This document shows, piece by piece, positions 1-12,200 of a stretch of DNA of 64,000 nt. A model generated the notes under the pieces. That model saw nothing but the letters and a program-made list of their open reading frames with translations, was not told where the DNA came from and made no database searches. The position numbers and the translations under genes were made by a program. Source of the DNA: Selaginella tamariscina (taxonomy: Eukaryota > Streptophyta > Lycopodiopsida > Selaginellales > Selaginellaceae); contig PUQB01000015.1 in NCBI GenBank assembly GCA_003024785.1, positions 688,501 to 752,500 of the forward strand. Direction: 5' to 3'. Positions within the stretch are counted from its first letter, which is position 1, and each line of letters opens with the position of its first letter.

Positions 1-165
1 CAGATTAGACTCATGACCAGATTAGCTTGGAGTTGTAAGTATAAAAGCTCCGACCTAATTGTTGTACAATTAGTTATTATTAACACTAGTCTTTCTACGA
101 TCAATCTTGTCTTGTCTTGCTCCTTACCTCCTGCTTTTGTCTTGTTTTTGGTTCCTAGTTAGAGT
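1..165 (+). mobile_element. Family A gypsy LTR, fragment
   Basis: This is the reverse complement of part of the family A LTR seen at 14820-15112. It shares the TATA-like ATAAAAGCTCC stretch, the TTGTACAATTAG segment and the CAATCTTGTCTTGTCTTG run. It is cut off by the window start and ends internally near 165. Its sense strand is plus, opposite to the two long family A copies. Fossil; no internal region is attached. Confidence 0.8.
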
Positions 166-179
166 TGTGTTTAAGAGAG

Positions 180-890
180 AGATATAAAGTAATTTTTAAA
201 AGAGAGATAAATAAATAAAATTATGTGTGCGTGTGTGTGTCAGGGATAGATAAATAAATAAAATTATACAAATACACACACATATATGTATATATGTATA
301 TGTATATGTATATCATATGTGTGCTAAATAAATTAAATTATACAGATATAACATATATATGTATATGTATATACAAGAGTGTGCGTGTGTGTGCCAGAGA
401 TAGATAAATCAATAAACTTATACAAATACACACACATATGTATATATATATATATATATATATACAAGAGTGTGCGTGAGATAAATAAATAAATAAAATT
501 ATATAGATACACAAACAAATATGTATGTATATATGTATATATATGTGTATATGTATATTGTGTGTGTGCATGTGTGAGCTAAATAAATAAAATTATACAC
601 ACACACACACACACATATATGTATGTATGTATATACACGAGTGTGCATGTGTGTGCGAGAGATAAATAAATAAATTAAATTATACATATACACACACATA
701 TATTTATAAATATATGTATATGTGTATGTATATACAGGAGTGTGCGTGTGTGTGTGAAAGATAGATAAATAAATTTTATTAGATAGATACATATAAATGT
801 ATATGTAAATACAAATAAATAAATAAATTCTCTATCGCACGCAGATATTTATGTATATGTATACACATGAGTGTGTGTGTGAAAGAGAGA
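180..890. repeat. Microsatellite-derived tandem repeat with a unit of about 100-120 bp
   Basis: TG/AC, TA and ATAA runs are organised into a loose higher-order unit. Each unit has GAGATAAATAAATAAA, then ATTATACA, then ACACACACATATATGTATA, then ACAAGAGTGTGCGTG. About six units are visible. Open frames on the minus strand here are low-complexity Tyr/Ile/His/Thr translations and are not genes. The same unit type recurs at 57966-58560. Confidence 0.8.
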
Positions 891-3360
891 TTTCACTTGT
901 GTGAATGCACCTTCAAACCCTACTATACCGCTGTGCCTTTTTGCACTGCCACGTCTTGTGAGAGTGGATATATTGATCTATTGCACTGCTACTTTCACAT
1001 TCCACTGCCATCGCGTCTTTCTCCTCCTACGCCTTGAAACCCTAAAAATATACTTAAACCCTAAAAGGAATAAAATATATATTAACCCTAAACAAATATT
1101 CTTTCATTATATTATCATAATCTTGAATTTGTGTGTGTGTAAGTGTGTGAGTGTATCACATACACCCCAAAAATATAAATCATGCAGGGGTTTATGTGTC
1201 TATGAGAGTGTTAAATTTTCATGTGCAACAATACATACATACACATATAATATACATACATAGTACATAATATTGTCATTATGGATCATGCATGGTGTGT
1301 ATGTATGAAAGAGAGTGTTAAAAAATTAATTTCGTACACATTGCATACATTAATACACATATATACACACAGACATACATACATATTACATATGTGAATT
1401 CAATGTGTTATATAGACTGAGTACATATGGATCATACATGTGTTTAAGACGATGTTTTCGATAAAAAGGCAACATATCTCCCCAGTGTGGTTTAGGGTTA
1501 AACCCAATGCAAGTATTTTATTATTAAATTTTAATATCTTTATAAAAAGTCTATTATTCGTATAAAAATACACAAGAAAACATACATAAAGAATTGTTAA
1601 TAGTCAAGTAGTTAAACATAAAATCACAAATCATTCTATTATAAATTATTTTAAAAACTTTAGTTTTAAAAATGCAAATTATAATTTGCTCATACTTTAA
1701 AATTGTATGTTATATTTGAATTTTACCCTATTTTAACTTAAAATGACATAGTGCTATTAAAACACATTTGAAAGAATCATAGCACACATAATATATATAT
1801 TCTTTATACTAATATAAATTAAATCCATGTACATTTTTTTAATTATTTAATATAAATTTATGTTTTGTGTGTGTATATGTAAGTCCCAGTGTAGAGTGTG
1901 TGTAACAATAAATGCTTGGTTTAGGGTTTAAACCCTAAACCCTAAACACAAAGCTTTATTTGTATGGTAATTCACTCATTTGTGTGTGTATGTGCGTGCA
2001 TATGTATCTTTATAGGTGCTTTTAATGCATATTGTGAAATGCTTTTAAGGGGTGTGTTGTGTGCAAGTAGAAGTTTATAGATATTTTGTGTATGTATATG
2101 TAAGCCCCCAATGTAGAGTGTGTGTAATAATAAATGTTTGGTTTAGGATTTAAACCCTAAACTGTAAATACAAAGCTAGATACTAGACCTTTGAACATTT
2201 ATTTATATCGTGATCCATTCATCGGCATGTTTATGTGTGTGCATATGTGTCTTTGTAAGTGCTTTAATGCGTGTGCACATGTATATGTAAATTTTTTATT
2301 GTGTTTATATATGTGTGCCAAAGAAACATTGAATTAAAGTGAAAATAATATTAATAACACACTATGAACATATTTTAATATATATATAATAATATATCAT
2401 TTTATCTAATATATAGTTATAATAGTTTTAATGATATATATTAATTTAATATTGATAATAAGGTTTAACATTGAAATATTCTTGAAATAATAAGAAAATA
2501 ATTGAGAAAATTCCATTAAACAAATGTAGAATAATTACTCAATAATTAAGAATATATACTAATTTAATTTTGACAATCAGGTTTAATATTGAATATTCTT
2601 GAAATAATAAGAAAATAATTAAGAATATCCCATTAATATAAACAAATATAAAATAATTATGTTAATAACTAAGAAAATAATATTAATATACACACTATGA
2701 ATTTATTTTAAATGGTACATAATAATATTTCATTTTATTTATTGTATAAGTATATATTATAATATATACTTAATAATATTTATTGGAATATTAAGAATGC
2801 AGAATAATTATTAAAATTTTGTATAATTAAACAGCTTGAATCACTTGTTAATGTTAAATACATTAAATGCAATTTATAAAAATCATTGCAATTAGAGTAT
2901 GTCAGAGAGTTGATTATTTTGTGTCAACTTATCTTAATGTTTTTTTATTTTTTAAAAATTTAAAATTTTGATATAAGTATTGTAAGTCTGACATGTAAAT
3001 TTAAAAATGCTTTTAATTTCCCATTCAAACTTAGATTTGATTTTTTCTTTCATAAGGGTTTCTTCATTTCTGTAATTTTCTTTTTTTCAAATCTCCTCTT
3101 TCCTTAATAGTGATCACCTTAGGAGCGAATTAAATTGGGTGCTTTCATTTATAAAAAAAGCACGGCGCCCTCATTGCTGTTTATAAGTAAGTATTATAAA
3201 CAAATTTAAAAATACTTATAAAGATTCACTCTCTTACATTCTCTCTTAAAATTAAATTTAGGGATTTAAGAATCCATTAGGATTGCATTATAATCCGTTA
3301 AGGATTTATCCCGTTTACACATCCTTTTTATTTAAAATTTTCACTTAGCGGAGATCTTAA
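891..3360. other. AT-rich spacer of the left duplicated segment, no gene seen
   Basis: No convincing coding region. It is collinear with about 58561-60750: shared landmarks are the 'ccctaaaa..aataaaatatatattaaccct' block, the 'catgcatggtgtgtatgtatga' blocks, and the 'gcacggcgcc' stretch followed by 'gtaagtattataaacaaattta' near 3160-3215. Telomere-like GTTTAGGGTTTAAACCCTAAACCC lies near 1919-1945. The remainder is AT-rich with short CA/TA tracts. Confidence 0.7.
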
Positions 3361-4170
3361 AGAGTTCTCAATGGGTGGCGGGATTAATTTGGCCATTCCT
3401 TTCCTGCCTTTTAAAAAAGGTGGCGGGATTAATCCCGCTCACAACTCTCTGAAACGGGGAAGGGGTGGCAAGATTAATCTAGTCAATGCTTCTCTACCTC
3501 TTAAAAAGGGCGGCGGGATCCCGTCCACAACTTTATGAAATGATAGAGTTGGCGAAATTAATTTTAAAGAGTGGGGGATTAATCCTGCCACCCCTTCCCT
3601 GTTTTAGAAAATTATGGACGAGATTTATCCCGTCAACTAGTTTATGAGGCAAGAAAGCATTGGTGGGATTAATTGTGCCACCTCATCAAGATCTCTCTGA
3701 AATCTTGGCTAGTTAAAAATTCTAATTAAAGAAGATATGTGAACGGGATAAATCCTTAACGGATTCTAGTGCAATCCTAATGGATCCTAAACCCCTAAAG
3801 TAGTTTCACCAAATGGCACATCACAACAAGCCAATATATAATCATGCCCATCATTTTAGGAGGTGAATTAACCCCGCCATAAATGGTGGGCAGGATTAAT
3901 CCCGCCCCAATTCTAGGAGGCGAGTAAGCATTGGCAGGATTAATCCCGCCACCTCTTCCCTGTCGGAAAGAGTTGTGGGCGAGATTAATCCCACTGACTT
4001 TTTCCCATCGGAGAGAATTGGGGGCGGGATTAACCCCGTCAACCTCTTCCCTTTCGGAGAGAGTTGTGGGTGGGATTAACCCTGTCGACCTCTTCCCCAT
4101 CAGAAAGAGTCGTGGGTGGGATTAATCCCACCCACCATTCCCCATCGAAGAGAGTCGTGGGCAGGATTAA
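3361..4170. repeat. Palindrome array A (GGCGGGATTAATCCCGCC units)
   Basis: About 16 copies of a degenerate 18-bp inverted repeat, consensus GGCGGGATTAATCCCGCC, sit 40-70 bp apart. Linkers resemble 'CACCTCTTCCCYRTYGGAGAGAGTTGTGG'. This is the most diverged of the three arrays. Some units keep symmetry through paired changes, such as GGTGGGATTAATCCCACC at 4115-4132, which extends to a perfect 24-bp dyad at 4112-4135. The array ends about 180 bp before the transposase-like region. Open frames across it read GGINPA or AGLIPP repeats on both strands because the palindrome lacks stops in two frames; they are unlikely to be proteins. Confidence 0.9.
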
Positions 4171-4345
4171 TCCTACCACCACTTGTATATATTCTCAAGC
4201 ATGAGAATCTATACTTATACATAATTATATATTATTGCACATGCATATATATTAAGCACCTTTGATTCAAATTTTTTTGCATATTGCATAAATAGATATT
4301 ATAAATGACACAATTATTTATGTGTAGGATAATATGTTTAATACT

Positions 4346-7300
4346 GAAGATAAAGTATATCTTCTTTGAAACAACGAGATAGTTGGCACTAGAACTGTGG
4401 AAATTCGAAATGATAATGCGTTACGTCACAATATTACCCAAGGATCTTGTGTGTACGTATGGGTGAACACCATTTGCAAGCATGTTAAGGTTTCTGGAAT
4501 GGAATTTGAAGAAGGTTCTCCTATATTGTGGAATGTGGATAAAGTCAAGGCTGACACAAAGAATGCAGAGTCACAATCAAATATTAATACAAGTTCACCA
4601 GATGATGGCTTGCCTGATGTGATGGATGAGGTGATTCTCTTTCTTCATGAGATCAAGGTTGGGAAGGGCATCATCACAGCTGTAAATCCAATGGAAGCTG
4701 TATCGAAAGAGAAACTAGGGGCCTACTTCGGGGTGTAGTTGTGACAAAGGTTTCACTTAATGGCACATTGCATCCTAAATCCCTCATGAGGTGGTGAACA
4801 TTTGAATTAAAACGACGAGATGGTTCAACATATCTAGAGTTGGATTTCAATAATAACAACCCGGAAGGACAACCCATATTTAAAAAAGATGGTTCAACAT
4901 ATCTAGAGTTGGATTTCAATAATAACAACCCGGAAGGACAACCCATATTTAAAGAAGTTCCTTGCATTAGCCCTATAATTAAAAAAAGGCAATTCATGGG
5001 TTGCAGATCTGCCTCTGCAACTTCCGGCAAGAGAGTCATTGTCAGAGTTTTAACCCAAAGGGCCAACACGTGGCAACACGTGGCTGCCAGGTGGCCATTC
5101 GCGTCATCACCCTGTGTGAGCAATGCTAAGTTTCCCAGAATAACCCCAATGACCCCTAGGGTTAGACTCTAATGCCCAAGTGGACATGAGACTTAGGGTT
5201 TAGCCTAAGTCTCCCTAGAATGTCTGCCCCCAAAACCCTTAAGGGATAACCCTAGTTGACTTAGGGTCTTGCCCTAGAAGACCTAGACAGGCTCATGCCC
5301 TAACCCCCATCAAGGAGATGTGTGTTCCACACATACCCCTGGACAGAGCTAAGGCATCGTCACTTACCCTTGAGGAATCACCCTCATTCGGGAGTACAAC
5401 CTCTTTAGGGTAACAAGGGTACCCTGAACCACGACTAACCCCTAAGGGTTTGAGTGGCCAAGTTATACCCTAGACCTAGGGCTAGTACTTAGTGAGAACA
5501 CGAGTGTGCGCCGTAGGCGGGCACGAGTGTTCTGCTAAGCAAACTCCCTAAGGCTAGGTTTGGGATGACCCTAAGCACATGACCTTGCGAGTGCCTCATG
5601 AAAGGGCTCCTGCTAACATGTTTAGGTTGTTCAACCCTTGAATTCCAAGGAGAACACTCCCCTAACCAAGTGTGTCAAAGCACACCATAGTTATGAGACC
5701 TAACCTCCCTTGAGCAGATGCCCAAGGCTTAGCACCCTAATGCAAACACAAGCATGTCTGTTTCCTAAAGTATCCAACCCCTTGGCAACAAGCCTATGAC
5801 ATAACCCCAAAGGGCATGCCTCGGGCGTTGTACCATGTGACATTTAGCCCAGTGTCACATCTCCATGTGACACTGCCTTTCCCGATGTGGCTATCATGCC
5901 ATAGCCCTTAGATTCGAGAGTTGCACCAAGTGCCACAAACGTGGCCCCTAAATGCCAACTCTAGAACCCCTCAATTATCCCTCAAGACTCGGTAAGGAAA
6001 CCCTTGTCAATCAAGAACCCACAACCATAGTTGGACAAGGACACGAACGTGCCCTGGTTAGCTGTGAGTGTTGCTCCTAACTTGACGTGGAGGAGGAGGC
6101 TGGAGACAAGCCTCAACCTCTACTTCTTGGTACGTGCATCCCAACAAGTCCTCCCAGGCATGGATTCGCCAATGTTAAGGATAAGCTACCTTGAAGGTGG
6201 GACGTACCCCTGTTGTCTGGAAGTTAGGGCGGTACAATAGAGGGTTGTACCTTAACAACACTTGCACCGGCAGAAGAGCAACGAACTCAGTCATGAACCC
6301 AGGAGCTCTCCTACATATACTCTACCTTATTTATGTGACGGACCCCCCCCCCCCTCTTTTCCTATTTGTGTTAGTGGGCTGGCACTGAATTCTAGCCCCT
6401 TAGATAAATTAGCAATATGAGCCTATAACTCACCCTTACTCTTACCCCTAAACCCTACCCAAGGGGGTGGGGTTTTAGGGCGTGGGTTAGGTCAACCCTA
6501 GGGGTGTTCCTAACCCTACTTAACACGCCGAACTCATCTGCAAAGACCAATTAGCCTATTCGGGACGTCAAAATTGGGAGTGGGTTTCTAAAAGGTAAGT
6601 TCTAGCTTCGCTTAGAGTTTCCTGCAAATACCTAATGACACCCGCCGGACCATCACCAGATCCCAAGTGCACTAAGCGGGCCTGTTTCCTACTACATCTA
6701 GGGTCCATCAACATAGTACAAGTAGGTAACAACAATCAACATCCAAAGTAAAGGGTCGAGTCATAGTAAAAACTATGACAGTCAAGATGGATCTTACATC
6801 TTTGGTAAGCGTTGCTAGCATTTCCATGATTAAATGTTGCAAAAAGAAGTGTTGTGAGATGGCAAACCGGAATGAAATTACCCAATGTAAACATGTTTTT
6901 CGTATGTTCACCCAAAAGCAAAGGCATGAGTTTGTATGCTATACTAACTCGGTGTATTGATGGAATGGCCTTGGACACAGGTTATCAGAGTACATCCATG
7001 GTATTAATAAGGTGGCCATCTACTTCAAAGCTTGGTACACTATATATGGGATCCCAAAGACCACGTTCTACCGCCAGAGGGATGAGTGGCTAAATGGAGC
7101 GCACACCTCAGTACTTGGGAACACTCACCTGGTTAAAACCCGCTCTCACATTATGGTAGAGATACTCAAGGCTTTTGTGGAAGCAAATGTAGACAAGATG
7201 CCTCACAAATGCCAAATCAGAAATGCAGGGGTTAGGGAAAATCTCAAGGTTTTGCCTTTAATCTACATTCAATTGAAGTTGTGTGAACATGTGAACAAGT

Positions 7301-8770
7301 GCCTCAGTTTGATGGGGCTTTAAACAATCTGCACTAGTACCTTTAACAACATATAAAATACTCATTTTAAGAATGTGGAGATTGCAAAACACTCTAGCTT
7401 TTCCAAGTGTGACACTTGTACATCATTAAAGGCTGCAGAGGCTTGTGCAAAAACCTTGGTGGAGATCACTGCCATTCAAAAGAAGATGGAGGCCCACATG
7501 ATTACACAACAAACTTATTGGTCTCAGTACTATGCACACCGCATACTTTCTGTGTCACACCCATTAGAATACATGTGCTTGATCCACAACAAGATGGATC
7601 ATTCAAAGACCAGCATTCCAAAGCTTGTTGCAACACTAAAGTGCCTTGGAAATGTCATGAAACTTCCCATTTCCTTGACATGTGTGCTAACACATGGACA
7701 CAATTGTGAATCATATGGACACTTTTCACTTCCATATTGGTTTAGTGACTCCAATTTCACTATTAGGTCATTGGCCATGTGTTTCAGAAATTTTGAAGCC
7801 CACTCACAAACAAGTCCTACGGGTGATCTCAAAGTGAAGAAATAACACCTTCAACCTTTACATAATGCTTTCATGAACACGTCTGCACTTGAGACTACTT
7901 GGAAATATGAGAGGCATTGTCAGCAACCTGCACAAAAAATAAATGGCCTTATTGAGAGTTCTGGTTCAGTGGAGAGATCTAGCTCACATAGTGTACATGT
8001 CTCCTTAACATTAAATAAGCTTCCTTATCATTTGCTTTTACAGATGGATAATTGTGCAAGTGAGAACAAAAATAGGTAAATCATTTTTAGTTAAGGGTTT
8101 CTCAAGCTCATACTTACTTTTATTTTTTAGATATGTATTAGCATACTTGTCAATGCTTGTTGCCAGCAAGGGCTCCAACTCTACAAAAAGGACAAGTGCA
8201 CTTATATTACTGCATACGATGGATCTTTTTAAAAATTGCATCTTTAAAAAGTTGTGCTTTACTTATAATTAAGGTGCTAGACTTCAAAAAGTTTTCAAGG
8301 ATTATATCAAAGAGGGGAGCGATTCTTTAACTGGTCACCTTATACCACTATAATTCTTTTTTTCCATAAAAGACCATCAGAGCATGAGTGGTTATCGAAA
8401 AAGGGCTTAATGCTCTTCAAAAGTGAAGAGGATGGAAAGCCACTTCTTCCAAAAGGACAACCAGACCCTATTCCATTGAATGCCCAGCTCAAAGAACAAG
8501 AGCTTATTATTGATGCCATCAAAAAATATGTGGCATGTGTTCAAAAATCAATGCCAAAGAATTTTAATAAGGCAACTGGTTACTCATAACTATATAAGCA
8601 TGTGGTCGACTATTTGGAGACTGTTGTTCGAGATTTAAAAGGGCATGCTGTCATAAGTGCAGAATTATAACACCCTTTTTGGCCTAAAACAAGGTGGCAA
8701 GAGGAAATTGAAATGACATTAATGAGCGCAAACGATATAGAAGCCAATAGTGGAAGTGCAAACCCTACAC
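4346..8770 (+). pseudogene. Transposase-like gene (DUF7869-type), decayed left copy
   Basis: Conserved pieces in order: an N-terminal region with GMEFEEGSPILWNVDKVKAD and VMDEVILFLHEIKVGKGII (4397-4738); a CCKKKCCEMANRNEITQC cysteine block (6835-6890); PKTTFYRQRDEWLNGAHTS (7045-7110); an IHNKMDHSKTSIPKLVATLK block (7575-7645); LLLQMDNCASENKNR (8030-8079). A 54-60 nt intron follows and is conserved in the right copy. A C-terminal tail runs to about 8770. Compared with the right copy it has several frame breaks, lacks the VGHTHE block after 8160, and is split by a family B LTR (5040-6780). A 67-bp stretch is duplicated in tandem at 4820-4951. The QMDNC..ENKNR block matches, from memory, a widespread eukaryotic DUF7869 family with an RNase H-like/transposase flavour. 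A role in transposition is inference. Confidence 0.65.
5040..6780 (-). mobile_element. Family B solo LTR, copy a
   Basis: On the plus strand it runs from TGTCAGAGTTTTAACCC to AAAAACTATGACA. The flanking 5-mers are GTCAT and GTCAA (4 of 5 match), and removing the element restores collinearity with the right copy of the transposase-like gene near 62320. There is no internal coding region. The sense strand is taken as minus from the primer binding site next to copy c1. It is rich in CCCTAAGG-type words and has a poly-C tract near 6340. Fossil. Confidence 0.75.
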
Positions 8771-9559
8771 TTTGTTGGACAAAGGAACCAAAAACCTAAA
8801 CCATACTTTACAGCAAACACACCTAAATTTATTACAAAAAATAGTATGGTAAAGGTTGTATGATTCAAACCATAAAAAGGCAACATGAGAAGGAGAGTGA
8901 AAGATATAATGGATACCTAGAGAAAACACAATAAAAAACCTAACATGTTTTATAAATGTTAAATCCATTTGATATAGGTGGATGTTAAGAAGTGTTGATA
9001 AAGTCACGATTAACAAAAACTACAAGCTTAAAGCAATTACAAAATTATAAAATATAGTATATTTAGTATTCATAATTTAATAAACTCTTTAATAATAGTA
9101 CCAAATTGTTTACTTAACTATATAAATTTATAAAAAGATATGAAAAATTGACTATATAGGATTTTATATATTATATATATATTATTGCTAATACAAATGT
9201 TTAATTAATGTTATATTAAATATTAAGATTTTAATAATAGCATAAATATTTATATAATGTACCTCTCATGCTCTTTAATAATTTTTATAATAGGCCCATA
9301 CAATCTTAAATATAATATAATATATAACTTAATAGCTTCTACTTTTATAATGTTATTAATTTTGGTCCACGAATGCTATAATTTATTAAAAGGTCAATTA
9401 CAAAAACAAACATATATTCTAAAGAATATTCTTTCTTTAAACATATATTATTCTAAAGAATATTCCTTTAATATTAGAAAATGGTAATTAAATAACTAAA
9501 ATTGCTAATTATTAATAAATGAGACTATAAATATGCCCATTTTAATTACAACGTGCATA
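8771..9559. other. AT-rich interval, no gene seen
   Basis: AT-rich sequence with AAAGAATATTCTTT-type short palindromes near 9420-9475. No supported gene or RNA. Confidence 0.5.
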
Positions 9560-12200
9560 AAGATGTAAATCATAACATGCAAAACAACCTCATTCATGAT
9601 GAATGCGAGTGTTGCCCAATTAGGTATTTGATGGGTGTGATTTAGCACCACCCATTGTTGTTTTTTGTCACCACCATGCTAACACTTGCGGATGTAATCC
9701 ACTCTTGATTCAGATCCCTCGACTATCATCTTAAATATTAGAAGCTATTCTTTAGCACCATTAATGTTAAAGTTTTAACCCAAAAGGCCAACACATGGCA
9801 AACATGGTTGTCAAGTGGTTATTCGGCGTCATCACCCTGTATGAGCAACGCTAAGTCTTTCAATATAATCCTAAGAGTTTGACTCAGAGGCCCAATTAGG
9901 CACAAGACTTAGAGTCCTACCTTAAGTCCCCTAGAATGACCATCCCCTGAACCCTAAAGGATAACCCGAGTAGACTTTAAGATCCTATCCCAGTAGACCT
10001 AGATAGGCTCATGCCTTAACCCCACAAAGGAGATGTGTCTCACACATACCCCGTGATAGAGCCAAGGCATCGTCACTTACCCCTTGAGGAATCACCCTCA
10101 TTCGGGAGTACAACCCCTTTAGGGCGACAAGGGGTACCTGAACCATGACTAACCCCTAAGGGTTTGAGTGGCCAAGTCATACCCTAGACCTAGGCTAATA
10201 CTTAGTGAGGACACAAGTGTGCGCCGTAGGCGAACATGAGTGTTCTGCTAAGCAAACTCCCTAAGGCTAAGTTTAGATAACCCTAAGTACATGACCTTGC
10301 GAGTGCCTTACGAAAGGGCTCATGCTAATAAGCTTAGGTTGTTTAACCCCTGGATTGCAAGGAGAACACTCCCCTAGCCAAGTGTGTCTAAGCACACTTA
10401 GTTACAAGACCTAACCTCCCTTGAGCAAATGCCCAAGGCTTAGTACCCTAGTGCGAGCACAAAGCATGTCTGTTTACTAAAGTATCCAACCCTTAGCGAC
10501 AATCCCATGACACAACCCCAAAGGGCGTGCCGGGCATTGTATCATGTGACATCTAGCCCAGTGTCACATCTCCATGTGACACTGCCTTCCACGATGTGGG
10601 CTATCATGCCATAGCCCTTAGATTCAAGATTTCACCAAGTGCCACAAATGTGGCTCCTAAATGCCAACTCTAGAACATGTCAGTGAACCCTCAGGAACTA
10701 GGCAACGTGAACCTATCAAACAAGATCCCACGCCCATAGTTGAACAAAGACACATATGTGCCTTGCTTGGCCGTGAGTGCTACACCTAGCTTGACGTGGA
10801 GGAGGAGGCTGGAGACAAGCCTCAACCTCTACTTCCTGGAATGTGCATTCCGACAAGACCTCCCAGGCATGGATTCGCCAACATTAAGGGTAAGCTACCC
10901 CGAAGGTGGGATGTACCCCTATCATCTAGAAGTTAGGGCGGCACAACAGAGGGTTGTACCTTAATGACACAAGCTAGAGCTTGCACCGGGAGAAGAGTAG
11001 CGGAGCTCATTCATGAACGCAGGAACCCTCACTCCTACATACTACCTTATTTATGTGACAGAGCCTCCCCCCCTGTTTTCTTGTTTACATAAGTGAGTTG
11101 GCACGGAATCTCATTCCCAAAGGGAATATACTTGGTGAGTTATCCATTGACCCCTAAACCCTAACTTGTCAAATCCAGGGGTATTTCTAAACATATCTGA
11201 CATGCCGAACTCACTGGAACTAGCCATTAACCCAACCGGGACATGGAAAACCAAGGTAGATGGAAATGCTAGCTTCACCCAGAGTTTCTTGCAAATACCT
11301 AATGACACCGGCCGAACCATCACTAGATATCCAAGTGCACTAAGCAGGCCTATTTCAGTAAATACTATGACAATTGAGGTCCATCCCAAGAACATGAACA
11401 ACATGAATAAACGGTATAGACAGCTTTTTTTCATTTCTAAAATGCCATCATAACCATGTTCATTGTCCCTTCTTCACTTGATCCATTCACAAGTCTTGTT
11501 AGTTAGATAGTTCAACAATTATATATTATATACCTTTTGTGATTGGTGAGTGGTTCCAAGCTTTCGAGAAGTTTGTTATATGCTACATCACCTGTCTTGT
11601 TGAAAAGCTCTTCCATGATCATTTATAGGTTGCTTGGAACTCTATTACTCTCTGGTTGCTTCTTAGATTGTAGGCAACAGCTTTGCATATTGATTGTTTG
11701 GCTCTAGCTTTGACTACAAATGACAAGGAACTGATGGTTGGGAGCTGATGATGACTACGATGAATGAACAGTTGAGTCTTAGTCACATCATTAGGTATGA
11801 TGTGGTAAGATGTGGCCTCGCATAACTTTAAAAGATTTGGCTCTTGACCACAATGCTTGCATGGCATGCCTTCATTTGTCCCGAAAACTAGTTGTCTTCA
11901 TCTTTTATACAAAGTCTTTGAAATGATATTTGTTGACCTTCTTAGCAAGGTCAAGAAAGAGGCAAAAGGGATTCATGCACTTTAGATGCCCAACACAGCT
12001 ACTCTGACTAACCTATATGGGAACTTGCCAGTGTGTGGTACTAGGGTGTGTCATGATAGTCTTCTTTTCTTGCGACTACTCTTTTTGTTGATGCTCTTGT
12101 TAACCAAGGAATCGCCATTGTTTAAGAGCTATCCCCATAGTGCAAACAACATTACAAATTTCAAGCTTAAGAAGTTAAAAAAAAAAATGCATAAGTGTGT
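9560..12200 (-). mobile_element. MULE-like transposon remnant, left copy
   Basis: 9560-9730 holds single copies of the motifs that are amplified at 38.4-39.9 kb ('gtaaatcataacatg', 'ccacccattgttgtt', 'tgcggatgtaatc'). 11400-12170 aligns with 40190-40790. On the minus strand, 11619-11867 reads CKHCGQEPNLLKLCEATSYH then IIPNDVTKTQLFIHRSHHQ, a C..C..H..H pattern like the N-terminal zinc-binding region of MULE-type transposases (family call from memory). The remnant is split by family B LTR copy b. Decayed; no full transposase frame remains. Confidence 0.4.
9765..11372 (-). mobile_element. Family B solo LTR, copy b
   Basis: Ends are TGTTAAAGTTTTAACC and ACTATGACA, with flanking 5-mers ATTAA and ATTGA (4 of 5 match). 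It sits inside the MULE-like remnant, whose other copy lacks this insertion. No coding content beyond a short open frame shared by all family B copies. Fossil. Confidence 0.7.

Noticed and set aside
333-792. Minus-strand frames rich in Tyr, Ile, His and Thr
   Set aside because: Pure translation of AC/TA microsatellites.
1919-1945. Telomere end or chromosome terminus
   Set aside because: Only a few TTTAGGG/CCCTAAA units in mixed orientation; interstitial.
5040-6780. Family B as a non-autonomous DNA transposon with TGTCA..TGACA inverted ends
   Set aside because: The adjacent initiator-Met primer site in copy c1 and uniform 5-bp target duplications fit an LTR better.
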